This document shows positions 1 through 9,345 of a stretch of DNA of 64,000 nt, piece after piece. The DNA is from Actinophytocola oryzae. Its GTDB lineage: Bacteria > Actinomycetota > Actinomycetes > Mycobacteriales > Pseudonocardiaceae. The translations under genes and the position numbers were made by a program. The stretch lies in NCBI RefSeq assembly GCF_004364325.1, contig NZ_SOCP01000015.1, forward strand, positions 1 to 64,000. The letters are read 5' to 3'. Position 1 is the stretch's first letter, and each line of letters starts with the position of its first letter. The notes beneath the pieces were generated by a model, which saw nothing but the letters and a program-made list of their open reading frames with translations, made no database searches and was not told the DNA's origin.

Positions 1-338
1 GGGCTCGTTCCTCGCGCAGGGACCTTCGTGCTCGTCAGTCCAGACGCCGGCGGCCCGCTCACGGTGACATTGGCTCGCTCCGCTCGCTGGTGAGCGGGCC
101 TTTGTCCGGCGTCTTCCCTCCTGCGCGCGAAGGTCCCTGGGCTCGTTCCTCGCGCAGGGACCTTCGTGCTCGTCAGTCCAGACGCCGGCGGCCCGCTCAC
201 GGTGACATTGGCTCGCTCCGCTCGCTGGTGAGCAGGCCTTTGTCCGGCGTCTTCCCTCCTGCGCGCGAAGGTCCCTGGGCTCGTTCCTCGCGCAGGGACC
301 TTCGTGCTCGTCAGTCCAGACGCCGGCGGCCCGCTCAC
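1..338. repeat. 138-bp tandem repeat built from nested inverted repeats
   Basis: Two full 138-bp units (starting at 1 and 139) and a third partial unit (from 277) are nearly identical; the only difference seen between the two full units is GAGCGGGCC versus GAGCAGGCC. The third copy diverges at about 338. Each unit folds on itself: CGAAGGTCCCTG pairs with CAGGGACCTTCG around a 15-nt loop. Outside that, CCGGCGTCT pairs with AGACGCCGG, and GAGCGGGCC pairs with GGCCCGCTC. No credible protein is encoded. The array may extend left of the window. Confidence 0.9.
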
Positions 339-530
339 GCGTTGCGGGGTTGCACGGTCTCTTCGCTTTGGATCGGGGTTTACCGGAGCCTGCGTTTTCC
401 TCGCTGGGTTGGGTCGGCTTGTTCGCTTCCGCGCCCTCGCTGATCGGTCTGCCCCTGCGTTGGTGGGCCGCCCACGCGCTTCCTGGTTTCACCGTCCGCT
501 TGGCTTTCTGTGCGGCGGGTGTCGGGTGGG
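339..530. other. non-coding stretch after the repeat, nothing recognised
   Basis: Between the repeat and the end of the RCC1 gene I see no start with a plausible ribosome site, no clear hairpin terminator and no recognisable family in any frame. The + strand here is T-rich compared with the neighbouring gene, which argues against coding. Confidence 0.5.
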
Positions 531-2807
531 TCACGGGATGAGTGCGTAGCCCCTGCCGGAGCCGCTGCCGATCGATCTCGCTTCCGTGACGCCGTGCACC
601 GCGATCGGTACTCGGCTGGTTCCGGTTACTGTGCCGGTGCCCAGTTGTCCGTAGTCGTTGCGGCCCCACGACAGGACGGTTCCGTCGGCGCGCAGCACGT
701 AGGCGCCGTTGTCGAAGCTCGCGACCGCGGTGGCGTCCGCTACGCCCGGCACCCGCACCGGTGACCACGTGACGCACGAGCCCTCGCACGCCGCGCCGGT
801 GCCCAGTTGCCCGTCCGTGTTCAGGCCCCACGCCCACACCGTGCCGTCGTCCGTCAGCGCGTAGCCGTTGTCCCAGCCACCCGCCACCGACGTGACATGC
901 GTCAGCCCGGCTACCTGGACCGGCACGGTCGACACGCACGACTCACCCGGCGTGCACGGGTCGCCGTTGCCGAGTTGGCCGGTGCCGTTGTAGCCCCACG
1001 CCCACGCGGTGCCGTCGTCGCGCACCGCGTAGCCGCCCATGGCCGCGCCCGCGATCGCCGTCACGCCCGTCAGGCCCGAGACCCTGACCGGTACCGCCGA
1101 GCCGTCGTCGTTCGTGCCGTTGCCCAGGCCACCCCAGCCGCTGCCCCACGCCCACACGGAGCCGTCGACCCGCAGCGCGTACGCGTTGGTGTGCGTGCGC
1201 GTCGCGGCGATCGCGACCACACCGGTCAGGCCGCTCACCCGGACCGGCACGGTCGCGTGGTCGTGTGTGCCGGTACCCAGCTGGCCGTTGAAGTTCTCAC
1301 CCCACGCCCAGACCGAGCCGTCGCCACGCAGCGCGTACCCCGACGCCGCCCCCTCCGCGATCTCGGTCACGCCCGTCAACCCGACCACCGGCACCGGCAC
1401 GGGCGACCCGCCGTACTGTCCCTGGACGGTCCAGCCGTTGCCGAGCCGGCCGTGGTAGTTGTCGCCCCACGCCCACACGGTGCCGTCCGCGCGCAGGGCG
1501 TACGTGCCGGTCGCCGCGCGGACCCGTGAGAGGCCGACGACCGGCGCGGGGGTGCCGGAGGAGCCGACGGTGGGCTCGGCGTCGGCACGTGGGCCGCCGC
1601 CCCAGACGTACAGGCAGTCCGCCGTGCACGGGTCCTCGTCGACCACGGCGAACACGCCCGCCAGGTCGGCCACCAGGTGGATCGATCCGGTGTTGTTGTA
1701 GAACGCGACGTCGCCGCCGTACCAGAACGCGACCGACGCCGCGTTGGCGACGGTCCGGCCAGGGGAGACGTTGAGGGTCGAGGTGCCGGGAAGGCTACCG
1801 ACCGGCGCCGTGGCGGCCACGTACGTCGAGGCGGTCGCGTCGACGCCCGTCACGTTGAGCAGCACACCGGTCGAGCTGGTGGGGAGCCTCGCCCCGAGGT
1901 TCACGTACACGCTCGAGCCCGATCCGACCGGCCCGGCCTGCGCGCCGGTGCCGTCGCGGGTGTCGAGCACCCGTGTCGGGCTCACCGGGGTGAACGCCGC
2001 GCCGTACTGGGGGGTGTAGAAGCCGGTGAGGTCGGCGAGCAGGTCCGCGGTGCCCGCGTTGTTGTACAGGTTCACCCTCCGGTCCGGGCCCAGCGCGACA
2101 GTCACCAGGTTCGGCCGCGTCTCACCCGGCGTGACGTTGAGGTTCGACGCGTTGGGCCGAGGGGTGTCCGCCCGCCAGGCGGTCACGAACGTCGGGGCCG
2201 TCACGCCGGTGGCGGTCAGGTTCACGGTCACCGCGGTCGCCGACGCGGGGACGCGCCCGGTCAGGTCCAGCACCCTGGTCGCGCCCGCGCCGAGCGAACC
2301 ACCGTTCGCGCGGGTGTCGAGCACCCGGCTCCCGGCCAGCGCGGTGTACTTCGCGCCGCTCGCGGGCGTCGCGTAGTACCCGGCGAGGTCGGCGACGAGG
2401 TGGACGGCGCCGTCGTTGTTGTAGAGGCCGACCTTCCGTTCCGTGCCGAGCGCGACCGTCACCTGGTTGGCCCTGGTGTCCCCGGCCGCCAGGTTGAGGT
2501 TCGACGCGGTCGGCACCGCGACACCCGCCGGGAAGACCGTGACGTAGGTGGGTGCCGTCGGCGTCACACCGGTGACGTTGAGGGTCACCGCGGTCGCGGT
2601 GGCGGGTACCCGCTCCGCCAGGTCGAGGGTGAGGAGCCCCTGTGCGCCGACGGGACCGGTGTCGCGGGTGTCGAGCACGCGCACGGGGGACAGCGGTGTG
2701 AACGTCGACGCCGTCGGCGTCTCGGGTGCCGCGCTCGCCGGTGGGCAGGCGAGCAGGGACCAGAGGACGGTGAGCATGCTGAGGACAGCAGGCAGCGACC
2801 TGCGCAT
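531..2807 (-). CDS. secreted RCC1-repeat (beta-propeller) protein
   Basis: This 758-residue exported protein starts with a Sec signal peptide (MRRSLPAVLSMLTVLWSLLA, cleavage near ASA-AP at about 26). Residues 30-400 hold three repeats of about 125 residues. Each begins with RVLDTR, contains LNVTG or NLTATG, and ends near LVADLAGYYA or FY. After a Cys-containing linker (DPCTADCLYVWGGG) residues 400-758 are RCC1/ATS1 repeats, with recurring GYALR.DG.VWAWG and QLG.G motifs, enough for one seven-bladed propeller. RCC1-like propellers are protein-binding scaffolds; the target here is unknown. The start follows a GGGGGG stretch at suitable distance. Its gene runs in the same direction as the peroxidase upstream, but 123 bp separate them. 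Confidence 0.9.
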   Translation of the reverse strand: MRRSLPAVLSMLTVLWSLLACPPASAAPETPTASTFTPLSPVRVLDTRDTGPVGAQGLLTLDLAERVPATATAVTLNVTGVTPTAPTYVTVFPAGVAVPTASNLNLAAGDTRANQVTVALGTERKVGLYNNDGAVHLVADLAGYYATPASGAKYTALAGSRVLDTRANGGSLGAGATRVLDLTGRVPASATAVTVNLTATGVTAPTFVTAWRADTPRPNASNLNVTPGETRPNLVTVALGPDRRVNLYNNAGTADLLADLTGFYTPQYGAAFTPVSPTRVLDTRDGTGAQAGPVGSGSSVYVNLGARLPTSSTGVLLNVTGVDATASTYVAATAPVGSLPGTSTLNVSPGRTVANAASVAFWYGGDVAFYNNTGSIHLVADLAGVFAVVDEDPCTADCLYVWGGGPRADAEPTVGSSGTPAPVVGLSRVRAATGTYALRADGTVWAWGDNYHGRLGNGWTVQGQYGGSPVPVPVVGLTGVTEIAEGAASGYALRGDGSVWAWGENFNGQLGTGTHDHATVPVRVSGLTGVVAIAATRTHTNAYALRVDGSVWAWGSGWGGLGNGTNDDGSAVPVRVSGLTGVTAIAGAAMGGYAVRDDGTAWAWGYNGTGQLGNGDPCTPGESCVSTVPVQVAGLTHVTSVAGGWDNGYALTDDGTVWAWGLNTDGQLGTGAACEGSCVTWSPVRVPGVADATAVASFDNGAYVLRADGTVLSWGRNDYGQLGTGTVTGTSRVPIAVHGVTEARSIGSGSGRGYALIP

Positions 2808-2930
2808 TGTGTCGACCCCCCAGGTAGACAGATTCCCCCGACCCAGAACAGACGGTAACGACGAACCGGCTGTATGTCACGGGTGCGGGGGAACCAGCGG
2901 ACGACCTCGCCGTCCGGTGCGCCTGAGAGG

Positions 2931-3416
<486 letters not shown>

Positions 3417-3484
3417 GGCGCCACACTAGATCCAGTCGCTCGCACTGCTCACGCCCCGGCATGGGGTCCGCGTCACACCCCGCT

Positions 3485-4321
3485 TCAGCTCTTGGTCAGC
3501 GCCTCCACCTCGGCAGGGGAGAGCCTGATGCCCGCCGCCGCGATGTTGTCCTCCAGATGGGACACCGTGCCGGTGCCCGGGATCGGGAGGATCGCGGGGG
3601 AGCGGGCCAGGAGCCAGGCCAGCACGATCTGACGCGGCGTCGCGTGGTGGTCGCCCGCGACGTCGTTCATGACCGAGTTGTCGAAGTCCTGGATCGGCGC
3701 CCACGGCAGGAACACCATCTGCTCCTGCTCGCACAGGTCGACGATCGACTCCGAGCTGCGGTCGGACAGGTTGTAGCGGTTCTGGATGGACACGACCGGC
3801 GTCAGCTTCTGCGCGCGCCGCAGCTCGTCCTCCGTCACGTTGGACACGCCGATGTGGCGGATCTTGCCCTGCTCCTTGAGCGTCACCAGCGCGCCGATCG
3901 ACTCCTCGATCGGGACCTCCGGGTCCGGGCGGTGGAACTGGTAGAGCGGGATCTCGTCCAGTCCCAGCCGCCGCAGGCTGCCCTCGCACGCCTCGAGCAG
4001 GTGCTCCGGCCTGCCGTTCACCGGCCACCTGCCGGGGCCGGTCCGCTCCAGGCCGCCCTTCGTGGCGATGACGAGGTCGTCCGGGTACGGGCGCAGCGTC
4101 TCGCCGATCAGCTCCTCGCTGATGTGCGGCCCGTACGAGTCGGCGGTGTCGATGAAGTTGACACCCAGCTCGACCGCGCGGCGCAGTGTCGCCCTGGCCT
4201 CGTCCACGTTCGCAGGCGCACCCCAGATCCCGTCACCGGTGATCCGCATGGCGCCGTAGCCGAGGCGGTTGACCGTGAGGTCACCGCCGACGTCGATGGT
4301 TCCCGCTTCTCCAGCATGCAC
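3485..4321 (-). CDS. aldo/keto reductase
   Basis: A 278-residue NAD(P)H-dependent oxidoreductase of the aldo/keto reductase TIM-barrel superfamily. The catalytic tetrad can be placed: Asp58 and Tyr63 in FIDTADSYGP, Lys88 in IATKGG and His130 in LYQFHRPDP. The cofactor-binding end is seen in ILPIPGTGTVSHLEDN. The GTG start at 4321 was chosen because homology begins directly after it (IDVGGDLTVNRLGYGAMRI), although a longer frame continues upstream without family resemblance. The physiological substrate cannot be told from sequence. It diverges from the DedA gene. Confidence 0.9.
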   Translation of the reverse strand: MHAGEAGTIDVGGDLTVNRLGYGAMRITGDGIWGAPANVDEARATLRRAVELGVNFIDTADSYGPHISEELIGETLRPYPDDLVIATKGGLERTGPGRWPVNGRPEHLLEACEGSLRRLGLDEIPLYQFHRPDPEVPIEESIGALVTLKEQGKIRHIGVSNVTEDELRRAQKLTPVVSIQNRYNLSDRSSESIVDLCEQEQMVFLPWAPIQDFDNSVMNDVAGDHHATPRQIVLAWLLARSPAILPIPGTGTVSHLEDNIAAAGIRLSPAEVEALTKS

Positions 4322-4431
4322 GTTTCCCGATTCTGGCACGGTCGCGCGGCCCGCGCCCCGTGGAGCGGCTCCAGGAGCGCCACCACCCGGCGGGACGTAC
4401 GGTCGGGGGCACGCGTCGTCAGGAGGTACTG

Positions 4432-5040
4432 GTGCTGGACCAGCTGCAGCGGCTCGGCGAGCACGTCGGGGCGTGGCTGTATCTGATCGCGGGCGGACTG
4501 GCGTTCGCCGAGGCGGCGGTCCTCGTGGGGATGGTGCTTCCCGGCGAGGTGGCGCTGCTCGTGGCCGGGTTCGGCGCGCACCAGGGGTGGGTCTCGCTGT
4601 GGCCGATGGTCGTGGTCGCGGTCCTCGCGGCGGCACTGGGCGACAGCGTCGGCTACGAGGTCGGCAAGTGGCTCGGGCCGAAGTTGCTCGGGTCGGGGAT
4701 CGGGCGGCGCATCGGCGTCGAGCGCTGGGCGAAGGCCGAGGCGTTCCTGCACCGCCACGGCGGCAAGGCGGTCCTGCTCGGCCGGTTCACCGCGGTGCTG
4801 CGGGCACTCACCCCCGGGGTCGCCGGCGCCGCGCACCTGCCCTACCTGCGGGTCTTCCTCCCGTGGAACCTGGCGGGCGCCGTCATCTGGGGCGGCGGCT
4901 GCGTGCTGCTCGGCTACGGCTTCTCGGCGTCCCTGGCGGTGGTCGGCCGCTACCTCGCGTGGGGCCCGATCGTGCTCGTCGCCGTGGGCCTGGTCGTGTA
5001 CCTGGTCGTGCGGTCGGCCCGGCGCCGCCGCACGACCTGA
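4432..5040 (+). CDS. DedA/SNARE-associated family membrane protein
   Basis: A 202-residue integral membrane protein of the DedA family, whose members act in undecaprenyl-phosphate and phospholipid recycling across the membrane. Hallmarks are an N-terminal re-entrant segment with PGEVALLVAGFGAHQG, GDSVGYEVGKWLG and the R-F-x-P-like segment GRFTAVLRALTPGVAG. Terminal hydrophobic helices follow (about 140-160 and 175-195). The GTG start is supported by AGGAGG five bases upstream; the longer frame back to 4360 is unlikely. No partner genes are linked. Confidence 0.9.
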   Translation: MLDQLQRLGEHVGAWLYLIAGGLAFAEAAVLVGMVLPGEVALLVAGFGAHQGWVSLWPMVVVAVLAAALGDSVGYEVGKWLGPKLLGSGIGRRIGVERWAKAEAFLHRHGGKAVLLGRFTAVLRALTPGVAGAAHLPYLRVFLPWNLAGAVIWGGGCVLLGYGFSASLAVVGRYLAWGPIVLVAVGLVVYLVVRSARRRRTT

Positions 5041-5042
5041 GG

Positions 5043-5528
5043 TCACGGGCAGGGCGCGTCGAAGGGCAGGCCGGTGAAGTGCTCCTCCCACTGCGCCTCG
5101 GTGACGCGCGGAGAGGACGACGCGCACAGCCGGGAGGCGACGCGGTCCACGTCGACCAGCCACAGCCGGGCCGTGCGGTCCTCGCTCGCGGTCACGAGCC
5201 GCGTGCCGTCCGGGGCGAACGCCACCGAGTACACACGGTCCGTGTGGCCGGTCATCGTCGCGAGGCCGTGGGGTCGGCGCGGGTTCGTCACGTCCCACAG
5301 CCGGACCGTCCGGTCCAGGCTCGCCGACGCCGGCGTCCGGCCGTCGGGGCGCCACGCCACGCCGTCCACGCGGTCGGTGTGACCGGTCAGCTTCCCCAGC
5401 AGCTCGGGGCGACGCGGGTCGCGCACGTCCCACAGCGCGACCGTGGTGTCGATGCTGCCCAACGCGAGCACGTTCCCGTCGGGTCCGAACACCGCCGCCT
5501 TCACCGGGCCCCCGAGGCCGGTCAGCAC
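5043..5528 (-). pseudogene. C-terminal remnant of a WD40-repeat protein
   Basis: Only about three WD40 repeats remain (GHTDRVDGVAW...TVRLWDV, GHTDRVYSVAF...TARLWLVD). They are followed by a tail (ARVTEAQWEEHF-type, ending GLPFDAPCP) typical of the C-terminus of large actinobacterial nSTAND or kinase WD40 proteins. A beta-propeller normally needs seven repeats and an upstream effector domain, and both are missing. The coding frame continues upstream only to a TAG at 5634-5636, with no ATG. A GTG at 5528 could start a 161-residue product but has no good ribosome site. I infer a 5'-deleted remnant. Confidence 0.65.
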
Positions 5529-5673
5529 CGCGCCGGGACGCGGCTTGTCCGAGTCGGCCAGGTCCCCGCCGGCCGGGGCTGAACAATCGCCACCCTCCCC
5601 GCCACGGGTGATGCGGACGGTGATTGATCGGATCTAATGGGCGATTTTCCCGTTGCTGTCGCGATGTTGCGTA

Positions 5674-5703
5674 TTGACGTCCCATATACATCAGATGTTA
5701 ACT
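5674..5703 (+). promoter_or_regulatory. promoter with embedded ACATC-A-GATGT palindrome
   Basis: TTGACG (5674-5679) is followed after 18 bases by TTAACT (5698-5703), a plausible sigma-70-type promoter for the downstream glycoside hydrolase. A perfect palindrome ACATC-A-GATGT fills 5688-5698 and runs into the -10. It resembles GntR-type operator half-sites. The regulator is not in this window. Confidence 0.5.
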
Positions 5704-5755
5704 GGGCGTGACAACGTCCCCCGTACACCTTCACCCCTGCCTCGGAAGGTGCGCC

Positions 5756-8479
5756 ATGAGGTCGCTACGACTCCTGCCCGTCGCCGTGGTCATCGGCGCC
5801 GCGCTCACCGCAGTACCCGCCACCACCCCCGCGCTCGCCTCGCCGACCGACGCCGCCTTCTCCACCTCGGCCGGCCGTCTCGACGTCGACTACGCGAGCT
5901 ACCTGGCCAAGCACGACATCGTCTACAACCGGCCCAACACCAACCCCGCCTACGGGCTCACGGCGGGCAACGGCCGGACCGGGGCGATGGTGTGGCAGGC
6001 CAACGGGCTGACCATGCAGGTGTCCAACGTGGACGCCTCACAGCAGACGGCGTTCGGCGCCGGGCTGGTCAACCTCAACACCTCGCCCGCCATGGACTCC
6101 GGCTACAGCGCCTACCAGCAGCGCCTGTCGCTCTACGACGGCACGCTGACCACGAAGTACGACAGCAACCGCACCGTCACCATCATGGGCCAGCCGGGCT
6201 CCGAGGTGATGGGCATCCACGTCGACGACACGCGCGGCGGCGTGAGCAGCGTGACCGTCGAGCTGTCGCTGTGGGACGTGGCGAACCTCGGCAACAGCGG
6301 CGACGTGCCGGACATCAACACCTGGCGGCAGGTCTCCAGCTACGCCGACTCGACCGGTGCCGGCATCAGCCGCGGCCAGAACGACCCGCAGAAGTTCGGC
6401 TACACCCTGGCCGCGACGGTCGAGGGCGCGAACTACAGCGCGTCGGTGGTCAACAACAGCCGGGTCCGGCTGACGATCACCCCGACGTCGAGCTACACGG
6501 TCTGGTTCACCGCCAGCACCAGGCTCAACGCGCCGAGCAACAACTCGATCAACCAGGCCAAGAACGCGCTGGCGTCGGTGAAGTCGACCGGCTACGGGAC
6601 GACCTTCACCAACTACCGCAACTTCTGGCACAATTTCTGGGGCAAGTCGTTCGTGCAGTACGGCGGCCTGTCCGGCGACGCGGACTACCTCGAGAACGTC
6701 TACTACCTGTCCACGTACCTGATCGCGGCGGGCGGCTACGGCAACTACCCGTACCACTTCATCAACGGCGTGTTCCGCTCGACCGGCGACTCGACGAAGT
6801 GGAGCAACGCGTACTGGTACTGGAACCAGCGCGACGTCTACAACTCGTTCCTCGCGTCGAACCACACCGACCTGATGAACACCTTCAACAACCTCTACAG
6901 CCGCAACTACAACGCGCTGAAGTCCTACACCCAGACGAGGTACGGCGTCGACGGCCTGTGGGTGCCGGAGACCATGGGCTGGGACGGCAACGCCCGCGGC
7001 ACGGTCGGCAGCGACTACACCAAGAACATCCTGTCGACCGGGTACGAGGCCGCGTACAACATGTACCTGCAGTACCGGTACACCAACGACGCCAACTACC
7101 TGCGCAACGTCGCCTACCCGTACATCCGCGAGACGGCCAAGTTCTACTCACGCATGCTGTCGGTCGACGTCAGCGGCAGGTACTACATGGCGAACTCGAA
7201 CTCCCACGAGACGTACTGGAACGTGCGCAATGCGATCACGGACCTGGCGGCGGTGCGGAGCATCTTCCCGATCGCGCTGTCGGTGTCCCAGCAGCTGGGT
7301 CTTGACTCGGGGCTGCGGGCCGAGTGGCAGCGGGTCCTCGACAACCTGGTGGCCTACCCGCAGCAGAACGGCCAGTACCTGCCGCACGAGCCGCCGCTGT
7401 CGCAGACCCGCAACGGCGAGAACGTGGCGTCGGAGCTGATCTGGCCGTACAACGTCACCGGCATCGGCTACCCGGACTACCAGACCGCGGTGAACACGTG
7501 GAACGCCAGGCCTTTCCCTTACGGCAACGTGTGGGCCAACGACGCGGTCCAGGCCGCCCGGCTGGGCCTCGGTGACCAGACGTTCAACGGCATGAAGCGG
7601 ATGCTGCAGCAGTACCAGAACTACCCGAACGGGTTCACCAACAACACCAACGGTGTCTTCGAGTACCACGGCGTGCACCTGTCCGCGATGAACGAGGCGT
7701 TGCTGCAGTCGTACAACGACAAGATCCGCGTGTTCCCGGCGGCGCCGAGCAACTCGAACTTCGTCGGCAAGTTCACGCTGCTGGCCAAGAACGGCTTCCT
7801 GGTCAGCTCGGAACGCGAGGCGAACGAGACGAAGTACGTCGGCCTCCGCAGCCAGTGGGGTGCGACCGCGCGGGTGGTGAACCCGTGGGGCACGCAGCAG
7901 GTGCGGGTGCGGCGCGCGTCGGACAACGCGATCCTGCTGACCTCGTCGTCGGCCGAGTTCGAGTTCGCGACGGCGTCGAACACGGTCTACGTCGTGGAGC
8001 GCACGGCGAAGCCGCTGACGTCGTACTCGACCACCAGGCTGACCGGCTCGCAGAACCAGGGCGCGAAGTCGCTGAGCGGCACCGCGTCGACGCTGGGCCT
8101 GAACGGGTCCGGCAGCAGCGGTCTGGTGAACGACACCGAGGGCACCTACGACAGCAACTGGCACCTGACCACGGCCAGGGGCTACGGCGACTACAACGAC
8201 GACACCCACCACTCGACGGTCGTCAACGCCGCGGCGTCGTACACGTTCACCGGCACGGGCATCCAGTACCTGTCCGAACGCAACGGCGACATGGGTTCCG
8301 TGGACGTCTACCTGGACAACGCCTTCCAGGCCACGGTGAACCTCAACGTCTCCGGCGCGCGACAGGTACAGCAGGTAGTGTGGCAGAAGTCGGGCCTGTC
8401 GAGGAGCCAGCACACCATCAGGATCGTCAACCGCAGCACGTCGGTCGGCATGATCGACGCGTACCGGGTCACGGCGTAG
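5756..8479 (+). CDS. secreted GH95-like glycoside hydrolase with C-terminal binding domain
   Basis: A 907-residue exported enzyme. The signal peptide is residues 1-29 (MRSLRLLPVAVVIGAALTAV, ALA-SP). An N-terminal beta domain starts at DYASYLAKHDIVYNRPN and PAYGLTAGNGRTGAMVW, the pattern of GH95/DUF5703 alpha-L-fucosidase-like proteins. An (alpha/alpha)6-type catalytic region follows, about residues 300-680 (WYWNQRDVY, VPETMGWDGNA, YEYHGVHLSAMNEALLQS-like blocks). The last 130 residues (from DTEGTYDSNWHL) resemble golvesin or xanthan-lyase-type carbohydrate-binding domains. The substrate is probably a plant or mucin-type oligosaccharide (inference). The start is the ATG after GGAAGGTG. Regulation is suggested by the upstream ACATCAGATGT operator. 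Confidence 0.8.
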   Translation: MRSLRLLPVAVVIGAALTAVPATTPALASPTDAAFSTSAGRLDVDYASYLAKHDIVYNRPNTNPAYGLTAGNGRTGAMVWQANGLTMQVSNVDASQQTAFGAGLVNLNTSPAMDSGYSAYQQRLSLYDGTLTTKYDSNRTVTIMGQPGSEVMGIHVDDTRGGVSSVTVELSLWDVANLGNSGDVPDINTWRQVSSYADSTGAGISRGQNDPQKFGYTLAATVEGANYSASVVNNSRVRLTITPTSSYTVWFTASTRLNAPSNNSINQAKNALASVKSTGYGTTFTNYRNFWHNFWGKSFVQYGGLSGDADYLENVYYLSTYLIAAGGYGNYPYHFINGVFRSTGDSTKWSNAYWYWNQRDVYNSFLASNHTDLMNTFNNLYSRNYNALKSYTQTRYGVDGLWVPETMGWDGNARGTVGSDYTKNILSTGYEAAYNMYLQYRYTNDANYLRNVAYPYIRETAKFYSRMLSVDVSGRYYMANSNSHETYWNVRNAITDLAAVRSIFPIALSVSQQLGLDSGLRAEWQRVLDNLVAYPQQNGQYLPHEPPLSQTRNGENVASELIWPYNVTGIGYPDYQTAVNTWNARPFPYGNVWANDAVQAARLGLGDQTFNGMKRMLQQYQNYPNGFTNNTNGVFEYHGVHLSAMNEALLQSYNDKIRVFPAAPSNSNFVGKFTLLAKNGFLVSSEREANETKYVGLRSQWGATARVVNPWGTQQVRVRRASDNAILLTSSSAEFEFATASNTVYVVERTAKPLTSYSTTRLTGSQNQGAKSLSGTASTLGLNGSGSSGLVNDTEGTYDSNWHLTTARGYGDYNDDTHHSTVVNAAASYTFTGTGIQYLSERNGDMGSVDVYLDNAFQATVNLNVSGARQVQQVVWQKSGLSRSQHTIRIVNRSTSVGMIDAYRVTA

Positions 8480-8489
8480 TCCGCACCGA

Positions 8490-8530
8490 CGGAGGCACCC
8501 TCCTCCCGGACCGGGGAGAGGGTGCCTCCG
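8490..8530. terminator. hairpin terminator after GH95-like gene
   Basis: CGGAGGCACCCTC (8490-8502) pairs with GAGGGTGCCTCCG (8518-8530), and most of the intervening bases pair too. It lies 11 bases after the stop and between convergent genes, so it probably serves both. Confidence 0.8.
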
Positions 8531-8630
8531 CGAGTGCGAGACGCGGTACGGGGCGAGGAGGTCCGAGACGACACAGGCGTTCCTGACGGCGGCCGGATCG
8601 ATCACGTGCCGCCAGGCGGCGCCGTCGGAG

Positions 8631-9095
8631 CTAGAGGTCCCTGGTCATGAAGGTGTTGTGCGGGCTCGGTTCGTACTCGCCGAAGGCGTCGCAGTAGGTG
8701 AAGCCGAACTTCTCGTAGAGCCTGCGTGCCGGGAGGAAGAACTCGTCGGTGCCGGTCTCGAGGCTCAGCTTCGTGTACCCGCGCCGCCGTGCCTCGCCGA
8801 CGAGGTGGTCGAGCAGCAGTGAGGCGACGCCACCTCGCGTCCGGTTCGCGCTGGTGCGCATGGACTTCACCTCACCGTGCGTCGGCGACAGCTGCTTGAG
8901 CGCCGCGCACCCGAGCAGGACGCCGTCGTCGTACGCCGTCCAGAAGGTGATCTCGGGCCGCCGCAGCTCGTCGAGGTCGAGGGCGTAGGCGTGCTCGACC
9001 GGCGTGATCGTCCGCATGTCGCGGAGGTGCTCGCCGAGCAGCTCGGCGACGTCGGCGCCGGTCAGGTCGTCAACCAGGATCTGCACGGTCGCCAC
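8631..9095 (-). CDS. GNAT family N-acetyltransferase
   Basis: A 154-residue cytosolic acetyltransferase of the GNAT fold. The acetyl-CoA loop is recognisable as RTRGGVASLLLDHLVGEA (R-x-x-G-x-A variant with GG). The late beta strand carries YEKFGFTYCDAFGEY. The GTG start directly follows the stop of a short upstream frame. The acceptor substrate is unknown. Confidence 0.88.
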   Translation of the reverse strand: MATVQILVDDLTGADVAELLGEHLRDMRTITPVEHAYALDLDELRRPEITFWTAYDDGVLLGCAALKQLSPTHGEVKSMRTSANRTRGGVASLLLDHLVGEARRRGYTKLSLETGTDEFFLPARRLYEKFGFTYCDAFGEYEPSPHNTFMTRDL

Positions 9096-9096
9096 C

Positions 9097-9273
9097 CTAG
9101 GACGGACCGGGGTTGTTCACCGTGCTCGTGTGGGTGACCTCTCCGTCGATGACCGTGAACAACCGGCGCCCCGGCAGGTCGACGAACGGGCACCCGGCCA
9201 CGCCCTGCCGCGGCGTGGCCGACTCGTCACCGGGCTCGACCCGCAACGCTGGCAGCCCACGCGTCGCGGCCAC
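9097..9273 (-). CDS. possible 58-residue protein coupled to the acetyltransferase
   Basis: A short open frame starting at GTG 9273 would encode 58 residues (begins VAATRGLPALRVEPGDESA, ends VNNPGPS). Third positions are mostly G/C as in real genes here. Its TAG at 9097-9099 lies one base before the acetyltransferase GTG, so translation could be coupled. No family is recognised and no Shine-Dalgarno is clear. It could equally be the 3' remnant of a lost gene. Confidence 0.35.
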   Translation of the reverse strand: MAATRGLPALRVEPGDESATPRQGVAGCPFVDLPGRRLFTVIDGEVTHTSTVNNPGPS

Positions 9274-9345
9274 GTCACACGCACGTCACCGCCCACCGGT
9301 ACGGGAGCCGGTGGGCGGCGCGTCCTGCGCGTCCGATGTGGACGG

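Noticed and set aside
1..443. CRISPR array or coding repeat protein at the left edge
   Set aside because: Unit length 138 bp, no alternating unique spacers, and the frames through it are not sustained beyond the repeat.
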